From NCBI GenBank assembly GCA_024663395.1, contig JANFAH010000079.1, positions 62,001 through 126,000 on the forward strand: a stretch of DNA of 64,000 bases. The letters run 5' to 3'. This DNA is from Pisolithus tinctorius (taxonomy: Eukaryota; Basidiomycota; Agaricomycetes; Boletales; Pisolithaceae). The position numbers were made by a program, and so were the translations under genes. The notes beneath the pieces were generated by a model. It was not told where the DNA came from and made no database searches. It was given only the letters and a program-made list of their open reading frames with translations. Positions 1-10,949 of the stretch are shown here, piece by piece (the stretch's first letter is position 1; each line of letters begins with the position of its first letter).

Positions 1-2595
1 TATGCTTCTGCATTGCCATTTATTCCTTCCAATGCATTGCTATCAATGATGCTCTTGCCAAAATTCCCAAGGCTGGCTAGAGTTGCTGTAGGAGGGTTGA
101 AAGGGTGGCCAGTGGAACAACAGCTACTGCATGGCCATACTTCTGGAGTTGAATCAGTTGCATTCTCCCCTGATGGGAAGAGGATTGTCTCAGGCTCAGG
201 GGACAACACTGTGAGGGTCTGGGATGTTGAGGGAGGTGTGCAGATTGGCAGCCCTCTTGAGGGCCATACAGATGCAGTCTATTCAGTTGCATTCTCCCCT
301 GATGGGAAGAGGATTGTCTCAGGCTCTTGGGACAACACTGTGAGGGTCTGGGATGTTGAGGCAGGTGTGCAGATTGGCAGCCCTCTTGAGGGCCATACAG
401 ATGCAGTCTATTCAGTTGCATTCTCCCCTGATGGGAAGAGGATTGTCTCAGGCTCTTGGGACAACACTGTGAGGGTCTGGGATGTTGAGGCAGGTGTGCA
501 GATTGGCAGCCCTCTTGAGGGCCATACAGATGCAGTCTATTCAGTTGCATTCTCCCCTGATGGGAAGAGGATTGTCTCAGGCTCTTGGGACAACACTGTG
601 AGGGTCTGGGATGTTGAGGCAGGTGTGCAGATTGGCAGCCCTCTTGAGGGCCATACTTCTGGAGTCCTTTCAGTTGCCTTCTCCCCTGATGGGAAGAGGA
701 TTGTCTCAGGCTCAGGGGACAACACTGTGAGGGTCTGGGATGTTGAGGGAGGTGTGCAGATTGGCAGCCCTCTTGAGGGCCATACTTCTGCAGTCATTTC
801 AGTTGCATTCTCCCCTGATGGGAAGAGGATTGTCTCAGGCTCTTGGGACAACACTGTGAGGGTCTGGGATGTTGAGGGAGGTGTGCAGATTGGCAGCCCT
901 CTTGAGGGCCATACAGATGGAGTTGAATCAGTTGCATTCTCCCCTGATGGGAAGAGGATTGTCTCAGGCTCAGGGGACAACACTGTGAGGGTCTGGGATG
1001 TTGAGGGAGGTGTACAGATTGGCAGCCCTCTTGAGGGCCATACTTCTGCAGTCTTTTCAGTTGCATTCTCTGCTGATGGGAAGAGGATTGTCTCAGGCTC
1101 AGGGGACAACACTGTGAGGGTCTGGGATGTTGAGGGAGGTGTGCAGATTGGCAGCCCTCTTGAGGGCCATACTTCTGCAGTCTTTTCAGTTGCATTCTCC
1201 CCTGATGGGAAGAGGATTGTCTCAGGCTCAGGGGACAAGACTGTGAGGGTCTGGGATGTTGAGGGAGGTGTGCAGATTGGCAGCCCTCTTGAGGGCCATA
1301 CAGATAGAGTCTTTTCAGTTGCCTTCTCCCCCGATGGGAAGAGGATTGTCTCAGGCTCTTGGGACAAGACTGTGAGGGTCTGGGATGTTGAGGGACATGT
1401 GCAGATTGGCAGCCCTCTTGAGGGCCATACAGATGGAGTCTTTTCAGTTGCATTCTCTGCTGATGGGAAGAGGATTGTCTCAGGCTCAAGGGACAAGACT
1501 GTGAGGGTCTGGGATGTTGAGGGAGGCATGCAGATTGGCAGCCCTCTTGAGGGCCATACAGATGGAGTCAAATCAGTTGCCTTCTCCCCTGATGGGAAGA
1601 GGATTGTTTCAGGCTCAAGGGACAAGACTGTGAGGGTCTGGGATGTTGAGGGACATGTGCAGATTGGCAGCCCTCTTGAGGGCCATACAAATGGAGTCTT
1701 TTCAGTTGCATTCTTCCCTGATGGGAAGAGGATTGTTTCAGGTTCTTTGGACAACACTGTAAGGGTCTGGGATGTTGAGGGAGGTGTACAGATTGGCAGC
1801 CCTCTTGAGGGCCATACTTCTGGAGTCCTTTCAGTTGCCTTCTCCCCTGATGGGAAGAGGATTGTCTCAGGCTCAGTGGACAACACTGTGAGGGTCTGGG
1901 ATGTTGAGGGAGGTGTGCAGATTGGCAGCCCTCTTGAGGGCCATACAGATGGAGTCAAATCAGTTGCCTTCTCCCCTGATGGGAAGAGGATTGTCTCAGG
2001 CTCTTGGGACAAGACTGTGAGGGTCTGGGATGTTGAGGGAGGTGTACAGATTGGCAGCCCTCTTGAGGGCCATACAGATGGAGTCTTTTCAGTTGCATTC
2101 TCCCCTGATGGGAAGAGGATTGCCTCAGGCTCAAGGGACAACACTGTGAGGCTCTGGGAGAATGAGCAGTTGGCACTGATTGTATCCCACCCCTCCAGCA
2201 TGCTTCATCCATTCACCCCTGCAGATGGTATGTACCTCCACCTGTGACCTATCCTTATTTCACTTAATAAAAATGCAGATGTCAAGAGATATCCCATTTG
2301 CTTTTCATTTGACCCCTCACATGCACTGCATAACAGTGATCCACTTTTTGATGGGTTTGTGCAACAGGGGGCTATGCTGGGCCAAGCAGTCGAGTTACGT
2401 GATGATGGCTGGATCAGAGGTCCAAAGGGACAACTACTACTTTGGATCCCCCCAAAACTTAGGAGTCCTTTTTACTCAATGTGGACCATAGCAGTCATTC
2501 CTAGAGGTTGTTGCACAGAGTTGGACTTGAGTCAGATGGCACATGGCAAGGAGTGGTGCAAATGTTTCCATTCCAGTGAACAAATGATGTCTTAA
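1..2595 (+). CDS. NACHT-WD40 (STAND/NLR-type) protein, C-terminal part; 5' end outside window
   Basis: The frame is open from base 1, so the N-terminal (presumably NACHT NTPase) part lies upstream. Residues just before the repeats (ALPFIPSN..LLPKFP) resemble the linker that joins NACHT-type domains to WD40 repeats in agaricomycete proteins. Sixteen 43-residue WD40 repeats follow (GHT..SVAFSPDGKRIVSGS..VRVWD). A GTATGT donor at 2228 and a CAG acceptor at 2389 keep the frame and join to a tail reading VELRDDGWIRGPKGQ..LLWIPP..ELDLSQMAHG, ending at a stop at 2595. I recognise this tail as the usual C-terminus of basidiomycete NACHT-WD40 proteins. Without the splice the protein would stop at 2247 and lose it. 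In Podospora the related HET-D/HET-E proteins act in allorecognition; a similar sensor role here is inference. The NACHT domain itself is not visible, so the full architecture is unproven. Confidence 0.85.
133..2169 (+). repeat. 16 in-frame WD40 repeats of 129 bp
   Basis: Sixteen tandem units of 43 codons start at 133 and recur every 129 bp; the last unit is incomplete at its end. Units 2, 3 and 4 (262-648) look identical base for base. Variation is confined to a few codons per unit: residues 4, 5 and 7 after GHT (D/S/N, A/G/R, Y/E/L/I/F/K), residue 23 (W/G/R/L/V), 25 (N/K) and 34-36. The rest of each unit is almost invariant. This is the pattern of a repeat array homogenised by unequal exchange while a few surface positions vary. 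Confidence 0.95.
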
Positions 2596-4010
2596 ATTGT
2601 ATTTTTATGTTGGGTATACCTGCTGCTGTACTGCCACATATTAGTTCATCCCCTATGCTTTTCCAATGATCATTCCACCTGCTAATTGTACTGATGTCCT
2701 CTGATATCACATACCACATGTTATCACACCCCACTTTCAGTCACAATTCATGATGTACTACCTGGTGAGATGTACATGTTACAGCCAAGCACAGCATAAT
2801 AATTCACCAAGGGGATCCCTTAACTAGTAACCATGCCCCAAGCCAAGATTCTCTCCCATCCCTTTGCCCCCTCTGGTATCAACAAACTCACAGTGCTCTC
2901 TACCTACAATGATTTTTCCCAGAAAGCTGTCACATACTGTCAAAAGTTGCTTGAGCCCTGTGTCATCCCACTGGTCATGACTCTTACCAAGGTGATGTCC
3001 TTATACCACTCTCCAGCACCTCATCATAATACACCACTCTTTTTCCATTTCCTGTTCCATTTCCTCTTGATTCTGGTAGATTGGCACATTGAATTTGCAT
3101 TCACCAGCATGTAAGCCATTGTGAATGTGAAGGCATATGGTATGGTCATTGTTCTTGATGTCTAATGTAACCATAGAGGTTGCAGTGTTGGCAAATCTCA
3201 ACAGTCTTGTCATAGCTGGTTGTTAGGAATCACTACTTGCACCAACCCTGATCTGACATGATGATGCCAATGAAGAGGGCTGAGTGAATGCTATTGTGAA
3301 TATTGCACCTGTGATTCTCCATGATCTGACTTGGGCATCATCAGCTTCCTGAGTCTGTCATCTCCTCTCATCTTGTTTTATCTTATCATAGTTATCTCAT
3401 TTAATCTTGAACACAAGGTTCTACACCCTTCTGGGCCTTTCTTTTACTTACATGTTGTTTCCTTACATTTCCCTTGATGTCACTGGTGGTGCCATGAACA
3501 CTGCTTTGGCTACATGCACTTTACATGTGAAGGGACATGTCTGTAGTGTAAAGGATTGCAATACATTGTTCAGAGACCTCATTTGGGTTCTCTTTGGGTC
3601 TTAGCTCTAAAGCTTTCAACCCTCTTCCTCTCTTCCAGGTGACAGTAGGGTAATCTGAGAGTGTCTTCTTTAGGATTATCTCACTGGAACTCAAATCTAC
3701 TCTCAAACCATTGCTCCATCATGCTGACAAAGACACTGGATGTGTAGCTATGTATACCCAGACCTCAGGGTTAAGAGGTTTTTCTCTCTCCATTTCCCTT
3801 TCTTTCCACACCCCACCTTTTTGGCAGGTGTCCCAATAAGTGCATAGTCCTTGGATAAGTGTCTCAGGGCCTTTTACACATCAGAATCAAGTGGGAGTAC
3901 TACTCTGTTCATATGGACCCATACTCACATCTTGAACCACCAGTCCATCCATTCTCATTTGTTTGTGGTATACAGCCCTGGATTGGCCATCACTTCCACT
4001 TGTCTTCAGT
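2596..4010. other. CpG-free intergenic stretch without a recognised gene
   Basis: I find no CG dinucleotide between about 2400 and 4010, although CA, TG and CATG are common. Short open frames exist (for example 2833-3114) but none resembles a known family or has convincing splice structure. Normal CpG-containing sequence resumes at about 4011-4075. Confidence 0.6.
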
Positions 4011-4469
4011 CCGTAGTTATCTGCTATCCCGCATTTGCTGTCAAGGTATAACTCTATATACCAGTGACTTCGCGCGCAGAAAGAGAGGGCAATAGACTGT
4101 ATCCGAATTTGACCATGAGCGTGTCTCTCATGCACACTCCTCTCCTTGACCGTGTTGCCGACACTTTGTATCTTCTTGTCTCGAGGTTGCGACGCGCCAA
4201 TCCTCTTATCTCGGAGCCATACTCGGTGCAGCTATTGCACTGTTCTTGGCAGAAATGTCAGCACCCTGAGTCCAGATCATTAGAATATGTACTGCCCCAG
4301 ACCTTGAGCAATGAATAGACGTGCAGCTATCGTATATTCCATGCAAAATTACCTAGCTTATGCATTCAAATCCAGAAGTAACTTGTGAGGGTCGACGGGG
4401 TATTCCAAAATTGCCTCCAATATTAGTAGCCCCATCCCACTCTCTCAGAATGCTCTTCTCCAACTGCAA

Positions 4470-5718
4470 CTAACACGCACACCCAACCCCCCCATCGTCT
4501 TCTTGAGCCGACCGCCCATTCAAATCGATCGTCCCCGGCATCCCATCTTCCCCATCTCCACGTTTCCCACCCCCAGACTCGGGTGTCACGGGTGCCCACA
4601 ACTCTGGTGTCTCGAGTATCCGTTTCACAAGATCCTCGAAAACCTCGCGTACACCAACAGAGGTTTTGGCGCTTGCTTCTAGGAAGAGACATTCTTTGCG
4701 AGTAGCGAACGTCTGCCCTTCAGAGGTAGATACCTGACGGGAATGTTCCTGTTGGTTGGGTTATGTTAAGTATGCTCGTCCGTTCCACTGTATGCATGTA
4801 AGGTGCAAGGATAACGTGGAACACGGCTAATGAGAGCGAAACGAAGGAAATGGCGGGAGAAAGAAATGAGAAATGACCTTGTCTAGTTTATTGCCAACGA
4901 TGATCTTCGGCACCAATGACGAGACATACGTATCGATCTCCGTAAACCACTTGGGCAACGCATCATACGTTTCTCTATTCGCGACGTCGTATACTACCCG
5001 CGGATTGGACCGAGAGATTCAGCACCGAAAACCAGGTGACGGGAGACGGGAGACACGTGAGTAAGTCAAGACGAGAAGAAGGAGGTGCCGACGTACCAAC
5101 TATGATACCCTGAGCACCCCTATAATAGGACGACGTAATCGTCCGAAAACGTTCTTGTCCTGCTGTGTCCTGTGGCACATCATGCGCCACGTTACATATG
5201 GGCGGGAAGATCAATGTGGTGTGCGCCGTAAAGACGAGCGCATGATGAAGCACAGAGCCCAAGTTCAACGAAGGAAACGCCCCATCAGTCAACGGGCAAG
5301 CTAGAAAGAAAGAGAAACTGACCCATATACTAAGCTTGACCTTTCGGCCATTCACTTCCATCTTGTGGACCTACGTGAGGAAAAGAGTCGTTAGCGCGAA
5401 GCCGTTGTCCATATGAATCTCGTCGCCCATGTGCAGCTGGGGCGCTAAACAATATAAGATACGGCGTGTCTGTCGGATACGCTACGGGACTCTCGAGGGG
5501 GTCTCCAGTATCACTGCCTACAAAACAACCCTACAAACAACACTCACCCTGAAATCCACTCCGATAGTTGCAGTCGCCTCGTCCTCGGGTATCCACTGCT
5601 CGTCTGAGAATCGCAATAGAAGACTACTCTTGCCCACAGATGCATTGCCAATCAGGAGGAGCTTGACGTTGACGGGTGATGATGAGGCGACTGGTGTCGT
5701 CGTTACTGGGGCCGCCAT
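4470..5718 (-). CDS. Canonical Rab-family small GTPase (Rab18/Ypt-like)
   Basis: Five exons on the minus strand: 5718-5548, 5370-5323, 5169-5097, 4993-4878 and 4748-4470, 228 residues. All five G motifs are visible: P-loop GNASVGKSS, switch I Thr in [15 protein letters not shown] with the catalytic Gln, NKLDK, and EASAK. The effector/switch segments ([15 protein letters not shown]) are typical Rab. The tail ends in GCAC, a C-x-C type geranylgeranylation signal, so the protein should be membrane-anchored and act in vesicle traffic. Splice junctions keep frame throughout; the exon 2 donor is GTCAGT. This is the only copy in the cluster that keeps the canonical Gln. It lies head-to-head with the divergent paralogue starting at 6488. 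The exact Rab subfamily is a judgement from memory of the sequence. Confidence 0.9.
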
Positions 5719-6487
5719 CTGTGGGTATGACGACTCGTGGTAAGGGAGGGAAGGGAAGGGAAGGGAAGGGAAGGAGTGCGAGTGTGGGGTGTGGCTGCCT
5801 CGCTGAATACGTCAAATCAAAGACACCGCAACAATCTAATAAATTTGCTACGATGACACGATGACACTACCAGACAACAACAGTACACTGACAACTTTTC
5901 ACCACAAAAAAACTCAGAGAAGTAAACGGATCATCCGTGGCCTATGTATCTTTTGACAACCCAACCTGGCATGACCAGCAACGCCGTTGTGGTTCATAGA
6001 TTGAGCACTGAACATCTGTACATATGATTTGTGTCACAGGGTCCGTGCCAGCTGAGATTGGATGAGTCTGGAATGCACTAATACATACTACACAGGTGCA
6101 TAGCACAACGTCTCACTCCAGTGGGTCTTTTCGCATTCGGGGAACACTACAATGAGTCGGTTCAATGACTGATCGAGATCATTGAAGGCGAACTTTCATC
6201 GCAGTCAGATCTCAGAACTGGATCCCCTACACGAAGTGGTCTGCTGCAGAACTGGATATTACATATAACTTGCGTATGTGCCAGTACATATCATGAATCG
6301 ATCGTGGATGTGGGGGGCGTGTTGGATTGGAGTACTCTACACGTTTTCTACGCACCAACCATATGGTGGATGCGAGGCTGTGGGGCCTGCCTCATCTGGC
6401 GAACTTCGATGTCCTTTTCACACCATCTGTTCTATCCATTCCACAGACAAAGCGTCCCTTCGATTCCACTTCAAAAAATACTCTATC
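5719..6487. promoter_or_regulatory. Divergent intergenic region between two Rab-like genes
   Basis: Head-to-head spacer between ATG 5718 (minus) and ATG 6488 (plus). It is the ancestral form of a unit recopied at about 8811-9477 and, more decayed, at about 11987-12646; short blocks such as ACTGACAACT..TTCACC are shared. It probably holds both promoters. I see no strong TATA box. Confidence 0.5.
5743..5773 (+). repeat. (GGGAA)n microsatellite
   Basis: About six units of AGGGA/GGGAA lie just upstream of the Rab start (minus strand), in its 5' leader or promoter. The decayed copies at about 8836 and 12030 keep only one or two units. Confidence 0.85.
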
Positions 6488-7521
6488 ATGGCACAGTCGT
6501 GTCCTCCACAATTCAAAATCGTCCTTATTGGCAGTTCGTCCGTCGGCAAGACATGTCTCCTTCAGCGCTTCCTTGACAAGGAGTGGTCAGTCGATGACGT
6601 TGCTGCGACCCATGGAGTGGACTTCCGTGTGAGTGTCCCTCTCTCACGCATGAAAGACATGGGACTTGTGGTATATGTAGCATACCCCGCACGTCTCGTG
6701 TGTTTCATTGGGTGGCTAGCGGCCACATTGACCAGGAGAATAAAGCGAACTGATCCTCCTGTTTGACGTAGGCTCAGAACATGGAAGTTGATGGACGCAA
6801 GGTGAAGCTTTGCATATGGGTGAGCATTGTTCCTCGTCGTTTTCAGCGTGGTTGAGTGAGACGCTCTTCGCTCCTTCATACCGTTTATCGTTTCCTATGT
6901 AACAGGACACAGCGGGAATGGAAAAGTTCCGAGCAATCTTGCCGTCATTCTATAGGGGTGCACAGGGTGTTATACTCGGTACGGTCGATGCGACATGTCC
7001 CCAGTGTTACACCCTGATCATTCCGATTCGAAATGGGCTAGTGTACAGCATTTCTGACAGAACATCGTTCGATGCATTGCCAGGTTGGCTTGCCGACATT
7101 AACCGCCACGCTCCATCCACGACACCCAAGATAATCGTTGGGAACAAGTTGGACCAGGTGTGTCTCAAACGTCTTCTCATTCCACCACCTTCTTTCGCCA
7201 CGACCCCCTCAGCTTGACTATTGTGATGCAACTGTGCATCTTTGACATATAACTTTTCCAAACTAGGAGGTTAACCGGAAGGTCCCTACGTCTGATGGGG
7301 AATCATATGCCGCCCAAATCGGTGCCCTCTTTCGTGAAGCAAGCGCCAAGACTTCTATGAATGTGACCGAGGTCTTTGAGGATCTCGTCAAAAAGATGCT
7401 CGAGGCCGACGATCTCATGAAGTCCATGGTCATTTATAGAACGTGGCCCCAGGATGAAATCATCAAGCTGGTCGCAACAGACCAACCCAAACGTAACTGG
7501 TGGGATAAATGCAAGTGTTAG
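6488..7521 (+). CDS. Divergent Rab-like GTPase, paralogue 1 (DTAGM)
   Basis: Five exons: 6488-6628, 6772-6819, 6906-6978, 7042-7157, 7267-7521; 210 residues. Exon lengths 141/48/73/116 recur exactly in the two paralogues downstream. P-loop GSSSVGKTC, NKLDQ and EASAK are kept. Switch II reads DTAGMEKF: the Gln that positions the hydrolytic water is Met, which in Ras/Rab proteins would slow GTP hydrolysis. The C-terminus is longer than in the neighbouring canonical Rab core, contains a TWPQ motif and ends in CKC, a prenylation signal. The gene runs divergently from the canonical Rab. A signalling or trafficking role is inferred from the fold only. Confidence 0.85.
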
Positions 7522-7599
7522 GAAGTATGTATGTTTGTAGTTCTTAGTTGTCGGTAGATGTAGGATCTTGTTAAACAAGAATCCACCATATGAAATCCC

Positions 7600-8150
7600 G
7601 AGTGTATCAATTTTTCATCTAGCTTTGCCGGGTACGAGGCCGTTCATGGCTTGTAAACTGTGATGGCCGATGGCATGGATAACTGACACATTTTAAGTGA
7701 TGTCAGACTTCCTCGCTTGCATCAGGCCACGGTAAGTAACTCGGATGGGCCCCTACAGTCATTGTTGCGACACGTACGCAGAACCAACGTACAAAAAGCT
7801 TGGCGTGATTCATTTGTGTGGTTAGAGGGGGACAGCATCCATTGGTGCAATGTGTGTCATGTTGTCGCGGTGCTCGCGAACCTGCCGTTCCAGTATGTAC
7901 GGCCTCATCAGCGGCCTGGCCTAATAACAGGTGAGAGGGATGCCAAGTGCTGTGCACAATCAACACAGGAATTAATTTGCGGACGCTCCATGGCACACAC
8001 ATACGTAAACCCTCATCCCATCGTGTTGAGACACCGTCAGCAAATGTAATAATCTATCGTCATTCACAGAAGGAAGCGAGCTCCTGGCCAACACATACCA
8101 GCTTCGACCACAGCTCCCAAGCATACCCGCATCAATTCATTGATGTTGAT
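7600..8150 (+). repeat. GTPase 3'-flank repeat, copy R1
   Basis: Non-coding segment following the GTPase. It shares long imperfect blocks (CTTCCTC.CTTGCA, GCCTGGCCTAATAACA, GAGAGG.ATGCCAAG) with copies at about 10950-11960, 13720-14630 and 21480-22130. I see no conserved open frame in it, so it looks like co-duplicated flank rather than a gene. Confidence 0.6.
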
Positions 8151-8237
8151 CCGTGAGATACTCGGAAAGGGACAGAATCAACGACAGGAACCGCGTGAAC
8201 AAGCCAAGATGGGAAGAAAAGGGGGGTGCCGACGAAC

Positions 8238-8810
8238 CGAGTATGACACTCTGAGCGCCCCTACAATAGAACGACGAAACCGTCCGAAAACGTTCTTGTC
8301 CTGCTGCACTATGTATCATGCCATGTGGGAAGATATGTGTTATATGTTGTAGGAGACATGTACATGATGAAACGTGGAGCCCAACGAGGGAAACGCACGT
8401 CAGCCAACAGAGAAGACGGAAAGAAAGGGAAACTAACCTCCAAACACAACCGACTACCCGTAACACGCCACTTGGTACATTGCACGTGAAACAAGACGCC
8501 CACCAAAGTAACCTGGACCTCAACCAGGACTAGTTTACAGAATCCCACACACCCCTGACGGGAAGTGCGTAAGGACACTTTTCCTCGGACTGGGTGACCC
8601 ACAGTATAGTGATTATGTAGGACTAGGCGTGGCAGTTGCTACATGATACAACCACTCGTCCAAAGAAAAGACTCACCCTGAAATCATAGTCGCAATCGCC
8701 TGTTTCCACTGTTCGCCCGGGAACCGCGGTAGAAGATCACTCCTGCCCATCAGGAGTTTGACGTGGACCTTTGATGATGGGACGAGTGGAGTCGTGGTTA
8801 CTGGGGCCAT
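8238..8810 (-). pseudogene. Decayed copy of the canonical Rab gene
   Basis: Start context and first residues (MAPVTTTP, then VHVKLL) match the Rab at 5718, but the P-loop is deleted: VKLL passes straight to MGRSDLLPRF, removing the GNASVGK element. The exon 3 relic at about 8310-8238 reads [19 protein letters not shown], still with Gln. Exon 2 is not clear, and no exon 4 or 5 follows before 8137. A GTPase without a P-loop cannot bind nucleotide, so this is a pseudogene. It sits head-to-head with the intact divergent GTPase at 9478, as its parent does with the gene at 6488. Confidence 0.8.
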
Positions 8811-9477
8811 CTGCGGGTATGGGGGCTTGTGTGGTAGGGAAGGAAAGGAGTGTCGGGGGTGTGGCTGCTTCGCTGAGTACGGAGACACTGGCCGCAATCT
8901 AGCGATTTTGATACGATGACAAGATGATACTTCGACCGCATCAGACATCAAAGGTACATTGACAACTCTTCACCGCAGAGACTTCAGAGAAGTAAACCAG
9001 CCAGCAGCCCAGATCATCCATAACCTCGACCCAAACCTGGCGTACACCATTAGTACACGGGCGCATAGTACAACGTCTCACTCCAGTGGGTCGTTCGCAT
9101 TTTGTGAACGCCGCACAATGAGCCAGTTCAATGAGTGATCGATGAAGGCGCACGAACAGTCGTGCGACGCAAGTACCACCGTCTCAAAACCGGATCACTT
9201 ACGTCATCGTACACGAAGTGCGGATGAAACGACTCGACTGGATGGATTGACTGGATACCACAGAATCCCCCTAATCTAACCAGATGCAAGATAATTTCTT
9301 CTTCTCACCAGGTGGGTGCCGGTACATATCATGAGTCAATCATATATGTGGAGGGCACGTTGGATTTGAACCTGCACACGTTTTCTACATACCAACCATA
9401 TGGAGAAAGCGAGGCGTGTGCTTTCCTCTCACTCTACAGAGGAAGCATCCTCCACTTCCAGTGCAAACAACTCTACC
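8811..9477. promoter_or_regulatory. Second copy of the divergent spacer
   Basis: Aligns by eye with 5719-6487 (GGGTGTGGCTGC, ACTCTTCACCGCAG, CACTCCAGTGGGTC). It should carry the promoter of the GTPase at 9478. Confidence 0.5.
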
Positions 9478-10523
9478 ATGGCACAATCACGACCTCTGGA
9501 ATTGAAGATAATCCTTATTGGTGATATGTCTGTTGGCAAGACCTGTCTTTATAAGCGCTTCCTTGATAAACAATGGTCAATCGACAGCGTTTCTGCGACC
9601 TACGGCGTGGACCTCCATGTGAGTTCCCTCTCACGCACGAAACACAGAAGACATGTGTAGTATGTCCCATACCCGCACATCTTATGTGTTCCATTGGTCA
9701 GCCAGTGGCCACATTGGCAAGGAGAATAAAGTGAGCTGATCCTCACATTTGCCAGTTTCAAAACATGGAAGTTGATGGGCGGCAGGTGAAACTCGGTATA
9801 TGGGTGAGCATTCTTCCCTGATCTTTTGAACTACCGAAACATGTTTGACTGAGAGGCTTGGCCCCTTCACCGTATCTTTTGTCGTTCCCTATGCAACAGG
9901 ACACAGCAGGAATGGAACGATTCAGGGTGATCACGGCACCATTCTACAGGAGGGCGCATGGTGTTGTACTTGGTGCGGTCTATTCGACGTGTCCCCAACC
10001 TTACACCCTGACCAGCCCGATTCAAAATTGACTAAAGTGTACGACATCACGGATAGAGCATCGTTCGATGCGTTACCGGGTTGGCTTACCGAACTCGATG
10101 ACCACGTTCCATCCACGATACCCAAGATGATTGTGGGGAACAAGTTAGACCAGGTGCGCCTCCGGCTTTTCTTATTCCTCCCCCAACTTCCTTCTTCCGC
10201 TACTATTCCTCGGTTTAGCCATCGTGATGAAACTATGTATCATTGACACATAGCTTTTCCACACCCAGGAAGATTCCCGAAAAGTATCTACCTCTGACGG
10301 GGAATCATTTGCCGCTCAAAACGGTGCCCTCTTTCGTGAAGCAAGCGCTAAGACTTCTGTAAATGTGACCGAAATCTTTGAGGATCTCGTCAAAAAGATA
10401 CTCGAGGCCGACGATCGCACGAAATCTGTGGACGTTTTTAGAACGTGGCCCCAAGATGGCATACTCAAGCTGCTTGCAAAAGACCGACCCAAACATAACT
10501 GGCGGGATAAATGCAAGTGTTAG
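9478..10523 (+). CDS. Divergent Rab-like GTPase, paralogue 2 (DTAGM)
   Basis: Five exons: 9478-9618, 9756-9803, 9900-9972, 10038-10153, 10269-10523; 210 residues. P-loop GDMSVGKTC, switch I SATYGVDL, switch II DTAGMERF (Met for Gln), NKLDQ, EASAK, C-terminal CKC. Switch I differs from the canonical ATIGVDF, so effector binding may differ. All splice sites are canonical and the frame is intact. A partial copy of its last exon follows at 10692. Confidence 0.85.
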
Positions 10524-10691
10524 GACGTATGTATCTATGTATCTATGTAGTTTTTAGTGGCTGGCAGACATAGGATCTTGTCAAACAAGAATCCACGATA
10601 TGAAATCCCTAGTGTACCAACATCTCGTCTAGTTTCACCGGTTACGAGGCCGTTCGTAACTTGTAGTTCCTGTTGTGATGGCTGATGGCAG

Positions 10692-10929
10692 GTGTCTACC
10701 TCTGAGGGCGAACCGTTTGCCGCTCGAAACGGTGGTCTCCTTCGTGAAGTAGGCGCCATGACTTCCGTAGGTGTGACCGAATTTTGAGGATCTCGTCAAG
10801 AAGATACTCGAGGCTGTAGACCGCACGAAATCCGTGGACATTTCTAAAACTGGGCCCCAGAATAAAATAATCAAGCTGTTTGCAATGGACAAGCCCATAC
10901 GTGACCGGCGGGATGAATGCAAGTGTTAG
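10692..10929 (+). pseudogene. Orphan duplicate of the GTPase last exon
   Basis: Begins VSTSEGEPFAARNG.LLRE and ends in ATGCAAGTGTTAG, matching exon 5 of the gene just upstream. A two-base loss (GACCGAATTTTGAGG against GACCGAAATCTTTGAGG) shifts the frame into an immediate TGA. No exons 1-4 are associated. It is a local tandem duplication of the gene's 3' end. Confidence 0.8.
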
Positions 10930-10949
10930 GAGTGTACATAGTTTTTAGT

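Noticed and set aside
133..2169. Regular repeats resembling a CRISPR array
   Set aside because: The units are 129-bp coding WD40 repeats without spacers, in a eukaryotic genome.
77..2212. Long minus-strand open frames (up to 554 codons) opposite the WD40 repeats
   Set aside because: They are mirror frames of a codon-regular 129-bp repeat. The plus-strand WD40 protein explains them, and their own products are low-complexity repeats.
1..4011. Horizontal transfer as the cause of the odd composition at the left end
   Set aside because: The protein is a typical basidiomycete NACHT-WD40 type. CpG loss with TG/CA excess fits methylation better than foreign origin.
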